A stretch of DNA of 64,000 bases. It comes from RH-AL1 sp964247745. Lineage in GTDB: Bacteria > Pseudomonadota > Alphaproteobacteria > Rhizobiales > Beijerinckiaceae. Position 1 is the stretch's first letter. Each line of letters starts with the position of its first letter. The DNA lies in NCBI GenBank assembly GCA_964247745.1, contig CAXTVT010000003.1, forward strand, positions 35,492-99,491. Reading direction: 5' to 3'. This document shows, one piece after another, positions 1 to 13,074 of the stretch. The position numbers were made by a program, and so were the translations under genes. The notes under the pieces were generated by a model. The model had not been told where the DNA came from, searched no databases, and was given only the letters and a program-made list of their open reading frames with translations.

Positions 1-1
1 C

Positions 2-1096
2 TACCACGTCGACGGCTTCCGCTTCGATCTGGCCTCTGCGCTGGCGCGCTCGCCGCTCGACTGGTCGGACAAGGCCGGCTTCCTCCAGGCGATCGGCCAG
101 GATCCGGTGCTGTCGCGGGTCAAGCTCATCGCCGAGCCTTGGGACCTCGGCTCGGGCGGATACCGCGTCGGCGGGTTTCCGACCGGCTGGGGTGACTGGA
201 ACGACAAGTACCGCGACACCGTCCGCGCCTTCTGGCGCGGCGACAACGGGCAGATCCCCAACCTCGCCAGGAGCCTGACGGGCTCGAGCGACCTCTTCAA
301 TCATTCCGGGCGCAAGCCCTGGGCGTCCGTGCAGTTCATCGCCTCGCACGACGGCTTCACCACCGCCGACGTCGTCAGCTACGCCAACCGCCACAACCTG
401 CCCAACGGCGAGGACAACAAGGACGGTCACGAGCCGAACTATTCGGCGAATTACGGGGTCGAGGGTCCAAGCAAGGACGCGGCGATCGTCGCTTTGCGCA
501 ACCGCCAGAAGCGCAATTTGCTCGCCACCGCACTGCTCTCGTTCGGCACGCCGATGTTCCTGATGGGCGACGAGTTCTCACGCAGCCAGAATGGTAACAA
601 CAACGCCTACTGCCAGGACAACGAAACCAGCTGGATGCGCTGGCGTGACGCAACCGATCCGCACCTGCTGGATTACGTCGCCAACCTGATCGCCCTGCGC
701 AAGCGTCACGACGTCTTCCGGCGCCTCGAGTTCTTCACCGGCCGGATCGATCCGGGCTCCGCCGATGGAATTCTCAAGGACGCCTACTGGCTCGCCGCCG
801 ACGGTCGGGAGATGTGGGGTGAGGATTGGGGAAAGGTCGAGCGCCGCGTGCTCGGCATGCAGATCGGCAACCACGGTTCGCAGGAAGAGCGGCTACTGAT
901 CCTCCTCAACGCCTCCGATGAGCCGGTGGGGTTCAAGCTCGCGGCGGAGTTTCCCTGTCATGCGTTTGGCCCGGTCTTCGAGTCCACGGCCGCCGATGGG
1001 TTGAGCACCCGGCGATCGGCACGTCTCTCGCCGGGCGGCGCCATCGATCTCGAGGCACGGTCGCTCACCGTGCTGAAGCACTGTTTCGAGGAATGA
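2..1096 (+). CDS. glgX: Glycogen debranching enzyme GlgX, 5'-truncated by window edge
   Basis: Hydrolyses alpha-1,6 branches of glycogen that phosphorylase has trimmed, releasing malto-oligosaccharides in the cytoplasm. The reading frame is open from base 2, so the start lies outside the window and about 364 codons of the C-terminal part are present. The GH13 catalytic residues are all visible: the nucleophile Asp in VDGFRFDLA (codon at 26-28), the acid/base Glu in IAEPWD (134-136) and the transition-state Asp in ASHDGF (350-352). The segment MGDEF is typical of GlgX/isoamylase. Its stop overlaps the treZ start by ATGA, making it the upstream visible gene of the glucan/trehalose operon. GlgX rather than a pullulanase is supported by the PNGEDNKDG loop and by the context. 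Confidence 0.93.
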   Translation, partial: YHVDGFRFDLASALARSPLDWSDKAGFLQAIGQDPVLSRVKLIAEPWDLGSGGYRVGGFPTGWGDWNDKYRDTVRAFWRGDNGQIPNLARSLTGSSDLFNHSGRKPWASVQFIASHDGFTTADVVSYANRHNLPNGEDNKDGHEPNYSANYGVEGPSKDAAIVALRNRQKRNLLATALLSFGTPMFLMGDEFSRSQNGNNNAYCQDNETSWMRWRDATDPHLLDYVANLIALRKRHDVFRRLEFFTGRIDPGSADGILKDAYWLAADGREMWGEDWGKVERRVLGMQIGNHGSQEERLLILLNASDEPVGFKLAAEFPCHAFGPVFESTAADGLSTRRSARLSPGGAIDLEARSLTVLKHCFEE

Positions 1097-2901
1097 TGCG
1101 CTCCAAACATTCGATGCCGTTCGGCGCCGACGCCGGGCAAGAAGGCGTACGCTTCGCCCTCTGGGCGCCTTCGGCCGAGAGCTGCGCTCTCGCGATCGGT
1201 GGCCGCAAGATGGCCATGGAGGCCGCGGGACAGGGATGGTTCAAGGCCAATGTCGCCGATGCGACGGCGGGTGAGCGTTACGGCTACGCGATCGACGGCG
1301 CCGACGATCTCGTGCCCGATCCGGTCTCCCGCTTCCAGGATGACGACCTCGACCGCCGCTCGACGATCATCGATCCCTGCGCCTACCAGTGGCACGACGA
1401 TGCCTGGAAGGGCCGCAGCTGGAACGAGGTGGTGCTCTGCGAGGTGCACCTCGGCGCGGCGACCCCGGAGGGCACCTACGCCGGGCTTGAGGCGAAGCTG
1501 CAGCATTTCGTCGACACCGGCATCACCGCGATCGAGCTGATGCCGATCGCCGAGACATCGGGGCGGCGCACCTGGGGCTACGACGGCGTGCTGCCGTTCT
1601 CGCCCAATAACGCCTACGGGACGCCCGACGAGCTCAAGCATCTGGTCGACACGGCCCACGGGCTCGGGCTGATGGTGTTCCTCGACGTGGTCTACAACCA
1701 CTTCGGGCCGACGGGAAATTTCCTGCACGCCTACGCCAGGAGCTTCTTCACCGAGCGCCACGAGACGCCCTGGGGCGCCGGCATCAATTACGACGGCAAG
1801 AGCGAGGCGAGCGACGTGGTGCGCGAGTTCTTCGTGCAGAACGCGCTCTACTGGCTCGACGAGTACCATATCGACGGCCTGCGGTTCGACGCGGTGCACG
1901 CGATCCTCGACGACAGCCCCAAGCACTTCCTCGACGAGATGGCCGAGCGCATCCGCGAGACGTTTTCCGACCGCCACGTGCATCTCGTCCTCGAGAACGA
2001 GGCCAACGAGGCGCATCGCCTCGTGCGCGACGGCGATGGCTCGGCGGTGTCCTACGATGCGCAATGGGACGACGATATCCATCATTGCTGGCACGTTCTG
2101 CTGACCGGCGAGCACGAAGGCTATTACGGCGATTTCGGCGGCGATACGGTGGGCCGGCTCGGGCGCTGCCTCGCGGAAGGCTTCGCCTACCAGGGCGATG
2201 CTTCGGAGAACCTCGGACGCAAGCGCGGCGAGAAGAGCAAGGGGCTGCCGCCGCAGGCCTTCGTCGCCTTCCTGCAGAACCACGACCAGATCGGCAACCG
2301 TGCGCTCGGCGAGCGCCTGACCGAACTGGCGGATGCGGACAAGCTGCGGCTGGCGCGTGCGGTGCTGCTGCTGTCGCCGCAGATCCCGATGCTGTTCATG
2401 GGCGACGAATGGGGTGCGAAGACCCGTTTCCAGTTCTTCGTCAATTTCGAGCATGAGCCCGACCTCGAGGAGGCGATCCGAAAGGGCCGTGCCAAGGAAT
2501 TCGAGAAGTTCGAATCGTTCGGATCCGAGGTTCCCGACCCCACCGCGGCGGAGACCTTCGAGTGCTCACGCCTCGACTGGAGCGAGGTCGCGCAGGCGGG
2601 CTTCAAGGCCATTCTCGACGAGACCCGCGCGCTGCTGGCACTGCGACAGCGCGATATCGTGCCCTTGATGGCGAGCGCCTTCATCGACGCGACATACGAG
2701 CGTCACGGCAGTGGCGGTCTCGAGGTGGCATGGCGCTTCGAAGCCGGCATCCTCCGCATGGTCGCGAATTTCGCAGACACTGCCCAGTCGTTCGACGCGG
2801 CGCCGGACGAAACGGAGATCTGGCGCAGCCACGGCCTGGCGGCCGATGCGTCGAGCCTCGGTCCGTGGCAGGCGCGCCTGACCAGAAACGACGCGCCATG
2901 A
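1093..2901 (+). CDS. treZ: Malto-oligosyltrehalose trehalohydrolase TreZ
   Basis: Second enzyme of the TreY/TreZ pathway: it cuts trehalose from the end of malto-oligosyltrehalose. The protein has 602 residues, normal for the family. An N-terminal CBM48-like domain (about 1-110) is followed by a GH13 barrel. Asp266 in GLRFDAVHAI, Glu301 in LVLENEAN and Asp398 in LQNHDQIGNR match the catalytic triad. The NHDQ[IV]GNRA signature separates TreZ from GlgB, which is its closest look-alike. The ATG at 1093 overlaps the glgX stop (ATGA), and its own stop overlaps the next ATG in the same way. TreY, its substrate supplier, is the C-terminal half of the next gene. Confidence 0.95.
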   Translation: MMRSKHSMPFGADAGQEGVRFALWAPSAESCALAIGGRKMAMEAAGQGWFKANVADATAGERYGYAIDGADDLVPDPVSRFQDDDLDRRSTIIDPCAYQWHDDAWKGRSWNEVVLCEVHLGAATPEGTYAGLEAKLQHFVDTGITAIELMPIAETSGRRTWGYDGVLPFSPNNAYGTPDELKHLVDTAHGLGLMVFLDVVYNHFGPTGNFLHAYARSFFTERHETPWGAGINYDGKSEASDVVREFFVQNALYWLDEYHIDGLRFDAVHAILDDSPKHFLDEMAERIRETFSDRHVHLVLENEANEAHRLVRDGDGSAVSYDAQWDDDIHHCWHVLLTGEHEGYYGDFGGDTVGRLGRCLAEGFAYQGDASENLGRKRGEKSKGLPPQAFVAFLQNHDQIGNRALGERLTELADADKLRLARAVLLLSPQIPMLFMGDEWGAKTRFQFFVNFEHEPDLEEAIRKGRAKEFEKFESFGSEVPDPTAAETFECSRLDWSEVAQAGFKAILDETRALLALRQRDIVPLMASAFIDATYERHGSGGLEVAWRFEAGILRMVANFADTAQSFDAAPDETEIWRSHGLAADASSLGPWQARLTRNDAP

Positions 2902-5900
2902 GCGACGACCTTCTCTATGACCTCGCCGCGCGGGCTGGCCTCGAGCGGGGCTTCCGGGATGCCCGCGGCTTGCGAGTCGAGACCCCCACGCACGCCATCG
3001 CCGTCGTTATGGAACGGCTCGGCTACGCGGTCTCCGACGAGTCGAGCCGCAAGCGGACGCGCGACGAGCTGCAGAAGGACGCGGATCGCCTGGTCAAGGC
3101 GACCGTGCCCATCGAGGCGGACTCGAGGGCGCTTATCGCCGTGCGTTGCGATGGGCCCGTCTCGTTCCGCATCGAGCTGGAGGATGGCTCGGTGCGCGAC
3201 GGCGGGGGCGGTGTCGAGCACGGCCGACTGACCCTTGAAGCGCTCCCCGAGGGCTACCACCGGCTCCATCTCGAGGCCGACGGCCGGCGCGAGAGCGCGA
3301 CACTCGTCTGCGCTCCGCCGCGCTGTTTTCTTCCGGCCGCGCTCCACGGCGATGCTCGTGGCTACGGCATCACCGCCCAGGTCTACGGGCTGCGCTCGGC
3401 CGGCAATTTCGGCATCGGCGACCTCGGCGACATCGCCGAATTGGGGGAGGGCGCCGGCCAGTTCGGCGCGGCGTTCCTCGGGCTGTCGCCGTTGCACGCG
3501 CTGTTCCCGACCGACCGCGACAAGATTTCGCCCTACTCCCCCTCGTCGCGGCTGTTCATCGATCCGATCTTCATCGACCTGAATCAGCTGCCGGATTTCG
3601 CCGGCAGCGAAGCCGCACGCTTCCTCGCCGAGCCGGCCAACGCCAAGGAGCTCGATCGCCTCCGCGACACGGACCTCGTCGACCACGCCGGCGCCTGGAC
3701 GTTGAAGCGCGCCGCGCTGGGGCGCTACTGGTCCCGCGTCGCCAACGGCACCGATCCAGCCTTCGCTGCCTTTCGCGCCGAGATGGGCGAACCGCTCGAG
3801 CTGCATGCCACCTTCGAGGCCCTTTCCGAGCATTTCTCCGCCGAGGGCAAGGCCTGGGTGGGCGCTTGGCCGGACGCTTACAGGGAAGCGAGCGGCGAGG
3901 CCGTGCGGCAATGGCGCGACGCCAACCCGATGAAGGTCGCGTTCCACGCCTGGCTGCAGTGGGTGGCCGACAGCCAGCTCGCCGGCGCGCAGGAGCGAGC
4001 GCTGGCCTCCGGCATGGCGGTCGGGCTCTATCGCGATCTGGCGGTCGGCTGCGACAAGGCCGGTGGCGAGCTTTGGGCGCGGCCGGACTGGTTCGTTCCC
4101 GACGTCGCCGTCGGCGCGCCGCCGGACCTGCTCGGCCCCAACGGGCAGAACTGGGGTTTGCCGCCATTCAACCCGCGGACGCTCGAGGAGCAGCAGCTTC
4201 TCGCCTTCCGGACCCTGGTGCGCCTCAACATGCGCCACGCCGGGGCCATCCGCATCGATCACGCCTTCCAGATCCAGCGCCTCTACGTCGTGCCGGACGG
4301 TCTGGACGGGACCGAGGGCGTCTACATGAACTACCCGTTCGAGGCGATGCTCGCGGTGCTGCGCATCGAGAGCCATCGCGCCCGCGCACTGGTCATCGCC
4401 GAGGACCTCGGCACGGCGCCGGAAGGTTTCTCCGACGCGATCATGGGCTCGGACATCCTGAGCTACCGCATCATGTCGTTCGAACGCGAGGGCGCGGTCT
4501 TCAAGGCGCCGTCGGCCTATCCCCGCAAGGCGCTGGCCGCCGTCGCCACGCACGACCTGCCGACGTTCGCCGGATGGTGGAAGGGCCTCGATACGGAGCT
4601 ACGCGAGACGTTCGAGATCTACACGCCGCAGCAAGCCGCCAAGGAGCGCGGGGATCGCGTCGTCGATCTCGTCGAGTTCGCCAAAGCGCTGCACCGCGCC
4701 GGCATCGACAAGTCCGACGCCGTCCCGGTCGATCCGCCGTTCGAGGCGGCCATCCGGTTCGTCGCCAAGACACCTTCGATGCTGGTCGCGCTCCAGCTTG
4801 AGGACGTGCTGGCCGAAACCGACCAAGCCAACCTGCCCGGCCCCGACCTGGGGCACCCCAACTGGAGACGTAAGCTGCGCCGCACGATCGACGGCATCCT
4901 CGCGCCCGGTGGGCCTCTGGCGCGCGCAGGCGCCGCCATCCTCGACGAGGGACGCGTCACGGGAGGCACCGCGCCGCGGGTCACCTGGCCTGTCCCCACA
5001 TCCACTTACCGGCTGCAGTTCCACAAGGACTTCACCTTCGCCGATGCGCAGAAGGCGCTGCCGTTCATCAGGAGATTGGGCGTCAGCCACGTCTATTGCT
5101 CGCCGATCCTGATGGCGCGTCCCGGTTCGACCCACGGCTACGACACGGTCGATCCCACGAAGATCAATCCCGAGCTGGGCGGCCTCGAGGCCTTCGAGCG
5201 CTTCGCCGGCGCGGTGAGGGACGAGGGGATGGGGCTGCTCCTCGACATCGTCCCCAACCACATGGGTGTCGGCGGGTCCGACAATCCGTGGTGGCTGTCG
5301 GTGCTCGAATGGGGCGACCTCTCGCCCTATGCCGACACGTTCGACATCGACTGGGAGCGCCTGGGCGCCCACGGCAAGCTGGTGGCGCCCAACCTCGGCG
5401 CTCAATATGGCGAGACGCTGGAAAAGGGTGACCTCAAGCTCGGGTTCGACGGCGACACCGGCGCCTTTGCCGTCACGTTCTTCGAGCACACGTTCCCGGT
5501 CTGCCCGCTGACCTACCCCGACATCCTCGACCGCGCCGTCGCGGTCGACGCGTCGGAGGGTGGCGAGGGCATCGACGGCCTGCTGCGCGTCGCCGAGGAG
5601 CTGCGCGCGCTCGCATCCGAGCCCGAACATCGCCGAGGCGACGTCGTCGCCACCTGCGAGAAGCTCAAGCATCGGCTTGCCGTCCTGGCGAAACGCGGCA
5701 CGGTCGCCGCAACGCTGGAGCAGGCCGTGGCCGTCTTCAACGGTACGCCGGGCGTCCCCGAAAGCTTCGGCGCGATGCACCGCCTGCTGGAGCGGCAGAG
5801 CTATCGGCTGTCCTACTGGCGAGTCGCGGCGAGCGACGTGAACTATCGGCGTTTCTTCGATATCGACAGCCTCGCCGGCGTGCGGATCGAGAATCCGGCC

Positions 5901-7739
5901 GTTTTCGAGCGCACCCACGCGCTCATCTTCGACCTGGTGCATCGCGGCCTGATCCAGGGCCTGCGCATCGACCATATCGACGGCCTCGCCGATCCGAAGG
6001 CCTACGCGAGCGCCCTGCAACGCGCGATCGGCCCGAACTTCTACGTCGTCGCCGAGAAGATCCTGGAGCCGGGCGAGGCGCTGCGGCCCTGGGCGCTGTC
6101 GGGCACCACCGGCTACGAGATGCTGAACTTCATCGACGGCGTCTTCGTCGACGGTAGCCAGGAGCGCAGCTTCGATCGGCTGTATCGCGAGACCACCGGT
6201 TTTGCCGGCACCTACGAGGACGCTCTGCTCGCCGCGAAGCGACAGGTGCTGCTGGAAAGCTTCTCGTCGGAGCTGGAAAGCCTGGTCTCCGACATGAAGC
6301 GCATCGCCGACGCCAACAGGCTGACGCGCGACTACAGCGTCAACGCGATCCGCGTCGCGCTCGGCGATTGCGTCTGCGCCTTCCCGGTCTATCGCACCTA
6401 CATCACGCCGCGGACGCTGGAGAGCCAGGACCGCAGGTTGCTCGACGGGGTCCTGGCGCATGCCAAGTCCATCACCGCGTTGCCGGAGCGCAGCGTGCAC
6501 GACTTCATCGGTTCGGTCCTCCTCGGCACGCTTCCGATGGGCCGACCGGGCCGCGCCTCGGCCGCGCTCATCGAGCGTTTCCGCACGCGCTTCCAGCAGC
6601 TCACCGGTCCGGTCATGGCCAAGAGCCTGGAGGACACGCTGTTCTATCGCTACGCGCGCTTCCTCGCGCTGAACGAGGTCGGTGGCGAACCGAGCCGCTT
6701 CGGCGTGCCGCTGGCGGAATTCCACGCCAACAATGCGGAGCGGGCCGAGACCTGGCCCGTGGCACTGACGACGTCCTCGACGCACGACACCAAGCGCGGC
6801 GAGGATGCGCGCGCCCGTCTCCTGGCGATGTCCGAGGCGCCCGACCTTTGGGCGCAGGCGCTGGCTGTGTGGAAGGCCGAGGTCGGGACCATCGAGGCAC
6901 CCGACACCAACGACCAGTACATGTTCCTGCAGGCGCTGATCGGCGTCTGGCCGATCGAGCTGCTGGAGACAGACGATGCGGCGATCCTCTCCGATTTGCG
7001 CGAGCGCTTCGACGCCTATGTGTCGAAGGCGCTGCGTGAGGCCAAGCGACACTCCAAGTGGATCGAGCCCAACGAGGAATACGAGAAGGCCACCACCGAC
7101 CTGATCGGTGGCCTTCTCGTGGAGGGCTCGCGCTTCGTCGCGCGGCTACGGCCCATTTTGCAGGAGATCGCCCGGCGCGGCATGCTGGTCTCGCTCGCCC
7201 GCACCATCCTGAAGTGCACGGTACCCGGCGTGCCGGACTTCTACCAGGGCACCGGGCTGTTCGACTTCTCGCTGGTCGATCCCGACAACCGCCGGCCGGT
7301 CGATTACGCGCAGCGCGCCTCCATTCTCAAGGATGGCGAGTCGCTGGAAGACCTCCTGCGACATTGGCAGGACGGCGCGATCAAGCTGCGGCTCGCTTCC
7401 GATCTGCTGCGTGACCGTCGCGAGCACGCGCCATTCTACGCCGACGCCGATTACGCGGCCTTGCCGGTCAGCGGTGCCAAAGCGGAGAAGCTGGTCGCGT
7501 TCGTCCGCCGCGGCCAAAGCCATCGGCTCGCGGTGGTCGTGCCGCGGCTCGCCGGCGCGGGCACGACGACGGCGGCATCACCCGTCGGCAAAGATTTCTG
7601 GGGCGAGACCACGATCGAGCTTCCTCCCGGCGAGTGGCACGACCTCTTCGAGGGGCGCGCTGTCGTCTCGAACGGCCACGTCGAGGCCGGCGCGCTGCTC
7701 GATCGCCTCCCCTTCGCGGTTCTGAGGATGCCGGGATGA
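2898..7739 (+). CDS. Fusion of 4-alpha-glucanotransferase (MalQ) and malto-oligosyltrehalose synthase (TreY)
   Basis: A single 1613-residue open frame carries two complete enzymes. Residues 1 to about 690 are a GH77 amylomaltase (MalQ): Asp454 in IRIDHAFQ, Glu502 in VIAEDLG and Asp553 in THDLPTF are the catalytic set. From about residue 697 (the PTSTYRLQFHKDF segment) a GH13_26 TreY begins: Asp1025 in LRIDHIDGLADP, Glu1053 in VVAEKIL and Asp1297 in STHDTKRGEDAR. No stop or frameshift separates the halves, and both keep their active sites. MalQ can build the longer maltodextrins that TreY isomerises to malto-oligosyltrehalose, which TreZ, encoded upstream, then cleaves. The ATG at 2898 overlaps the treZ stop; the frame is open further upstream inside treZ, but that would lack a sensible start. 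The inferred benefit is substrate handover between the two halves. Confidence 0.93.
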   Translation: MSDDLLYDLAARAGLERGFRDARGLRVETPTHAIAVVMERLGYAVSDESSRKRTRDELQKDADRLVKATVPIEADSRALIAVRCDGPVSFRIELEDGSVRDGGGGVEHGRLTLEALPEGYHRLHLEADGRRESATLVCAPPRCFLPAALHGDARGYGITAQVYGLRSAGNFGIGDLGDIAELGEGAGQFGAAFLGLSPLHALFPTDRDKISPYSPSSRLFIDPIFIDLNQLPDFAGSEAARFLAEPANAKELDRLRDTDLVDHAGAWTLKRAALGRYWSRVANGTDPAFAAFRAEMGEPLELHATFEALSEHFSAEGKAWVGAWPDAYREASGEAVRQWRDANPMKVAFHAWLQWVADSQLAGAQERALASGMAVGLYRDLAVGCDKAGGELWARPDWFVPDVAVGAPPDLLGPNGQNWGLPPFNPRTLEEQQLLAFRTLVRLNMRHAGAIRIDHAFQIQRLYVVPDGLDGTEGVYMNYPFEAMLAVLRIESHRARALVIAEDLGTAPEGFSDAIMGSDILSYRIMSFEREGAVFKAPSAYPRKALAAVATHDLPTFAGWWKGLDTELRETFEIYTPQQAAKERGDRVVDLVEFAKALHRAGIDKSDAVPVDPPFEAAIRFVAKTPSMLVALQLEDVLAETDQANLPGPDLGHPNWRRKLRRTIDGILAPGGPLARAGAAILDEGRVTGGTAPRVTWPVPTSTYRLQFHKDFTFADAQKALPFIRRLGVSHVYCSPILMARPGSTHGYDTVDPTKINPELGGLEAFERFAGAVRDEGMGLLLDIVPNHMGVGGSDNPWWLSVLEWGDLSPYADTFDIDWERLGAHGKLVAPNLGAQYGETLEKGDLKLGFDGDTGAFAVTFFEHTFPVCPLTYPDILDRAVAVDASEGGEGIDGLLRVAEELRALASEPEHRRGDVVATCEKLKHRLAVLAKRGTVAATLEQAVAVFNGTPGVPESFGAMHRLLERQSYRLSYWRVAASDVNYRRFFDIDSLAGVRIENPAVFERTHALIFDLVHRGLIQGLRIDHIDGLADPKAYASALQRAIGPNFYVVAEKILEPGEALRPWALSGTTGYEMLNFIDGVFVDGSQERSFDRLYRETTGFAGTYEDALLAAKRQVLLESFSSELESLVSDMKRIADANRLTRDYSVNAIRVALGDCVCAFPVYRTYITPRTLESQDRRLLDGVLAHAKSITALPERSVHDFIGSVLLGTLPMGRPGRASAALIERFRTRFQQLTGPVMAKSLEDTLFYRYARFLALNEVGGEPSRFGVPLAEFHANNAERAETWPVALTTSSTHDTKRGEDARARLLAMSEAPDLWAQALAVWKAEVGTIEAPDTNDQYMFLQALIGVWPIELLETDDAAILSDLRERFDAYVSKALREAKRHSKWIEPNEEYEKATTDLIGGLLVEGSRFVARLRPILQEIARRGMLVSLARTILKCTVPGVPDFYQGTGLFDFSLVDPDNRRPVDYAQRASILKDGESLEDLLRHWQDGAIKLRLASDLLRDRREHAPFYADADYAALPVSGAKAEKLVAFVRRGQSHRLAVVVPRLAGAGTTTAASPVGKDFWGETTIELPPGEWHDLFEGRAVVSNGHVEAGALLDRLPFAVLRMPG

Positions 7740-9816
7740 GCGACAAGGACAAGAAGGCGACCAAGAAACACAAGCACGGAGACGATCACATGACCGTCGA
7801 GACCAAGACCAGAGCGCTGGCCACCGGCGCCATGGCGGATATCGAGCGCAAGCCGGCCAAGGTCGGAGCCGGGCGCGTCGTCATCGAGGACGTCACGCCC
7901 GAACTCGACGGCGGCCGCCATCCGGTCAAGGTCGTCGTCGGGGATCTCGTCACCGTCGACGCCACCGTCTTCACCGACGGTCACGAGAAGATCGCCTGCG
8001 ACGTGCTGTGGCGGCCGATCGACCAGATCGACTGGAACCGCGTCCCGATGACCTTCCTCGGCAACGACAGGTACGCGGCAAGCTTCGTGCCCTCGCGCAA
8101 CATCCGCCATCTCTACACCGTGGAAGGCTGGCGGGACCCGTTCGCCTCCTTGCTCGACGGCATCGTCAAGAAGCGCGCCGCCGGCCAGGAACTGTCCGTC
8201 GAGGGCAGCGAGGCCGTGACGCTGGTGGGAGAGGCTGATCCCAAAGGCGCGCAGAAGCGCCAGCACAAGACGCTCGTCACCAGGCTCGAGAGGTGCAGCG
8301 ACGGTTCGCCGGAGCAGCTCGACCTCATCGCCGAAGGCGACACGCGGACGCTGATGGCCAAGGCCGGCCCGCGCCACCAGACCTCGCGCTACGATCGCGA
8401 ACTGACGCTGGTCGTCGATCGCAAGGCGGCGATCTTCTCGGCGTGGTACGAGCTGTTCCCGCGCTCGATCACCGACGATTCCAAGCGCCACGGCACCTTC
8501 CGCGACGTGATCGACCACCTGCCCTACGTGCAGTCGATGGGGTTCGACGTGCTGTACTTTCCGCCGATCAGCCCGATCGGCCAGAAGAACCGCAAGGGCA
8601 AGAACAACACGCTGACGCCGACCGAGGACGACGTCGGCTCGGTCTATGGCATCGGCTCGCCCGACGGCGGACACGATGCCATCCATCCCGAGCTGGGTGC
8701 GATCGAGGATTTCCGCGCGCTCGTCACCGCGGCCAAGGACCATGGCCTCGAGATCGCGCTCGATTTCGCCATCCAGTGTTCGCAGGACCATCCCTGGATC
8801 AAGGAGCATCCGGAATGGTTCGTGTGGCGGCCCGACGGCACGATCCAATACGCCGAAAACCCGCCCAAGAAGTACCAGGACATCGTCAACGTCGACTTCT
8901 ACCGCCCCGGCGCGCTGCCCGATCTGTGGGAGGAACTGCGCGACAACATGCTGTTCTGGGTGCGCGAGGGCGTCCGCATCCTGCGCATCGACAACCCGCA
9001 CACCAAGCCGATCCCGTTCTGGCGTTGGGTCATCGCCGAGATCAACACCAAATATCCCGACGTGATCTTCCTCGCGGAAGCCTTCACGCGGCCGCCGATG
9101 ATGAAGCAGCTCGCCAAGGTCGGCTACCAGCAGTCCTACACCTACTTCACGTGGCGCAACGAGAAGTGGGAGATCGAGCAATACATGACCGAGCTCTCCG
9201 GCGCGATGGGCGAGTACTACCGGCCCAATTTCTTCGTCAACACGCCGGACATCAACCCGGTCTTTCTTCAGGAGAGCGGACGCGCCGGGCACCTCGTGCG
9301 CGCCACCCTGGCTGCCACGCTGTCGAGCAACTGGGGGGTCTATTCCGGCTTCGAGCTATGCGAGGCTCGTCCCCTGCCCGGACGCGAGGAATATCTCGAC
9401 TCGGAGAAGTACGAGATCCGCGTGTGGGACTACGATCGCCCCGGTAACATACGGGACTACATCCGCCGCCTCAACGAGATCCGCCGCGCCCATCCCGCGC
9501 TGCACGATTTCCGCAACTATCTCCGGCTCGCCGCCACCAACGACAACATCATCGCCTATGCGAAGTTTTCGCGGGACAAGAGCGACTGCATCCTCGTCCT
9601 CGTGAACCTCGATCCGCACAATCGCCAGGATTGTGCGTATGAGGTGCCGCTGTGGGAGTGGGGGCTCGGCGACGATGCCTCGGTCGACGTCGAGGACCTG
9701 CTCGGCGGCTATCGATTCACTCTCTACGGCAAGACCCATCAGATCGCGCTCGACCCGTTCGAGCGCTCCGCCGTGATCTGGCGCCTCGCGCCACCGGCGG
9801 ATTGGAAAGGCGGACG

Positions 9817-9820
<4 letters not shown>
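7736..9820 (+). CDS. glgE: Alpha-1,4-glucan:maltose-1-phosphate maltosyltransferase GlgE
   Basis: Transfers maltose from alpha-maltose-1-phosphate to the end of an alpha-1,4-glucan. The protein has 694 residues from the ATG at 7736. Asp419 in ILRIDNPHTKPIPFW (nucleophile) and Glu448 in FLAEAFTRPPMM (acid/base) are the GlgE hallmark motifs, and the segments DRELTLVVDRK and GFDVLYFPPI are also family-typical. The first 20 residues are Lys/His-rich and look untypical. A second ATG at 7790, preceded by GGAG, could be the real start; the ATGA overlap with the preceding fusion gene favours 7736. The maltose-1-phosphate donor is made by the maltokinase domain of the next gene, and the product is branched by GlgB, the last gene of the operon. 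Confidence 0.94.
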
Positions 9821-13070
<3,250 letters not shown>

Positions 13071-13074
<4 letters not shown>

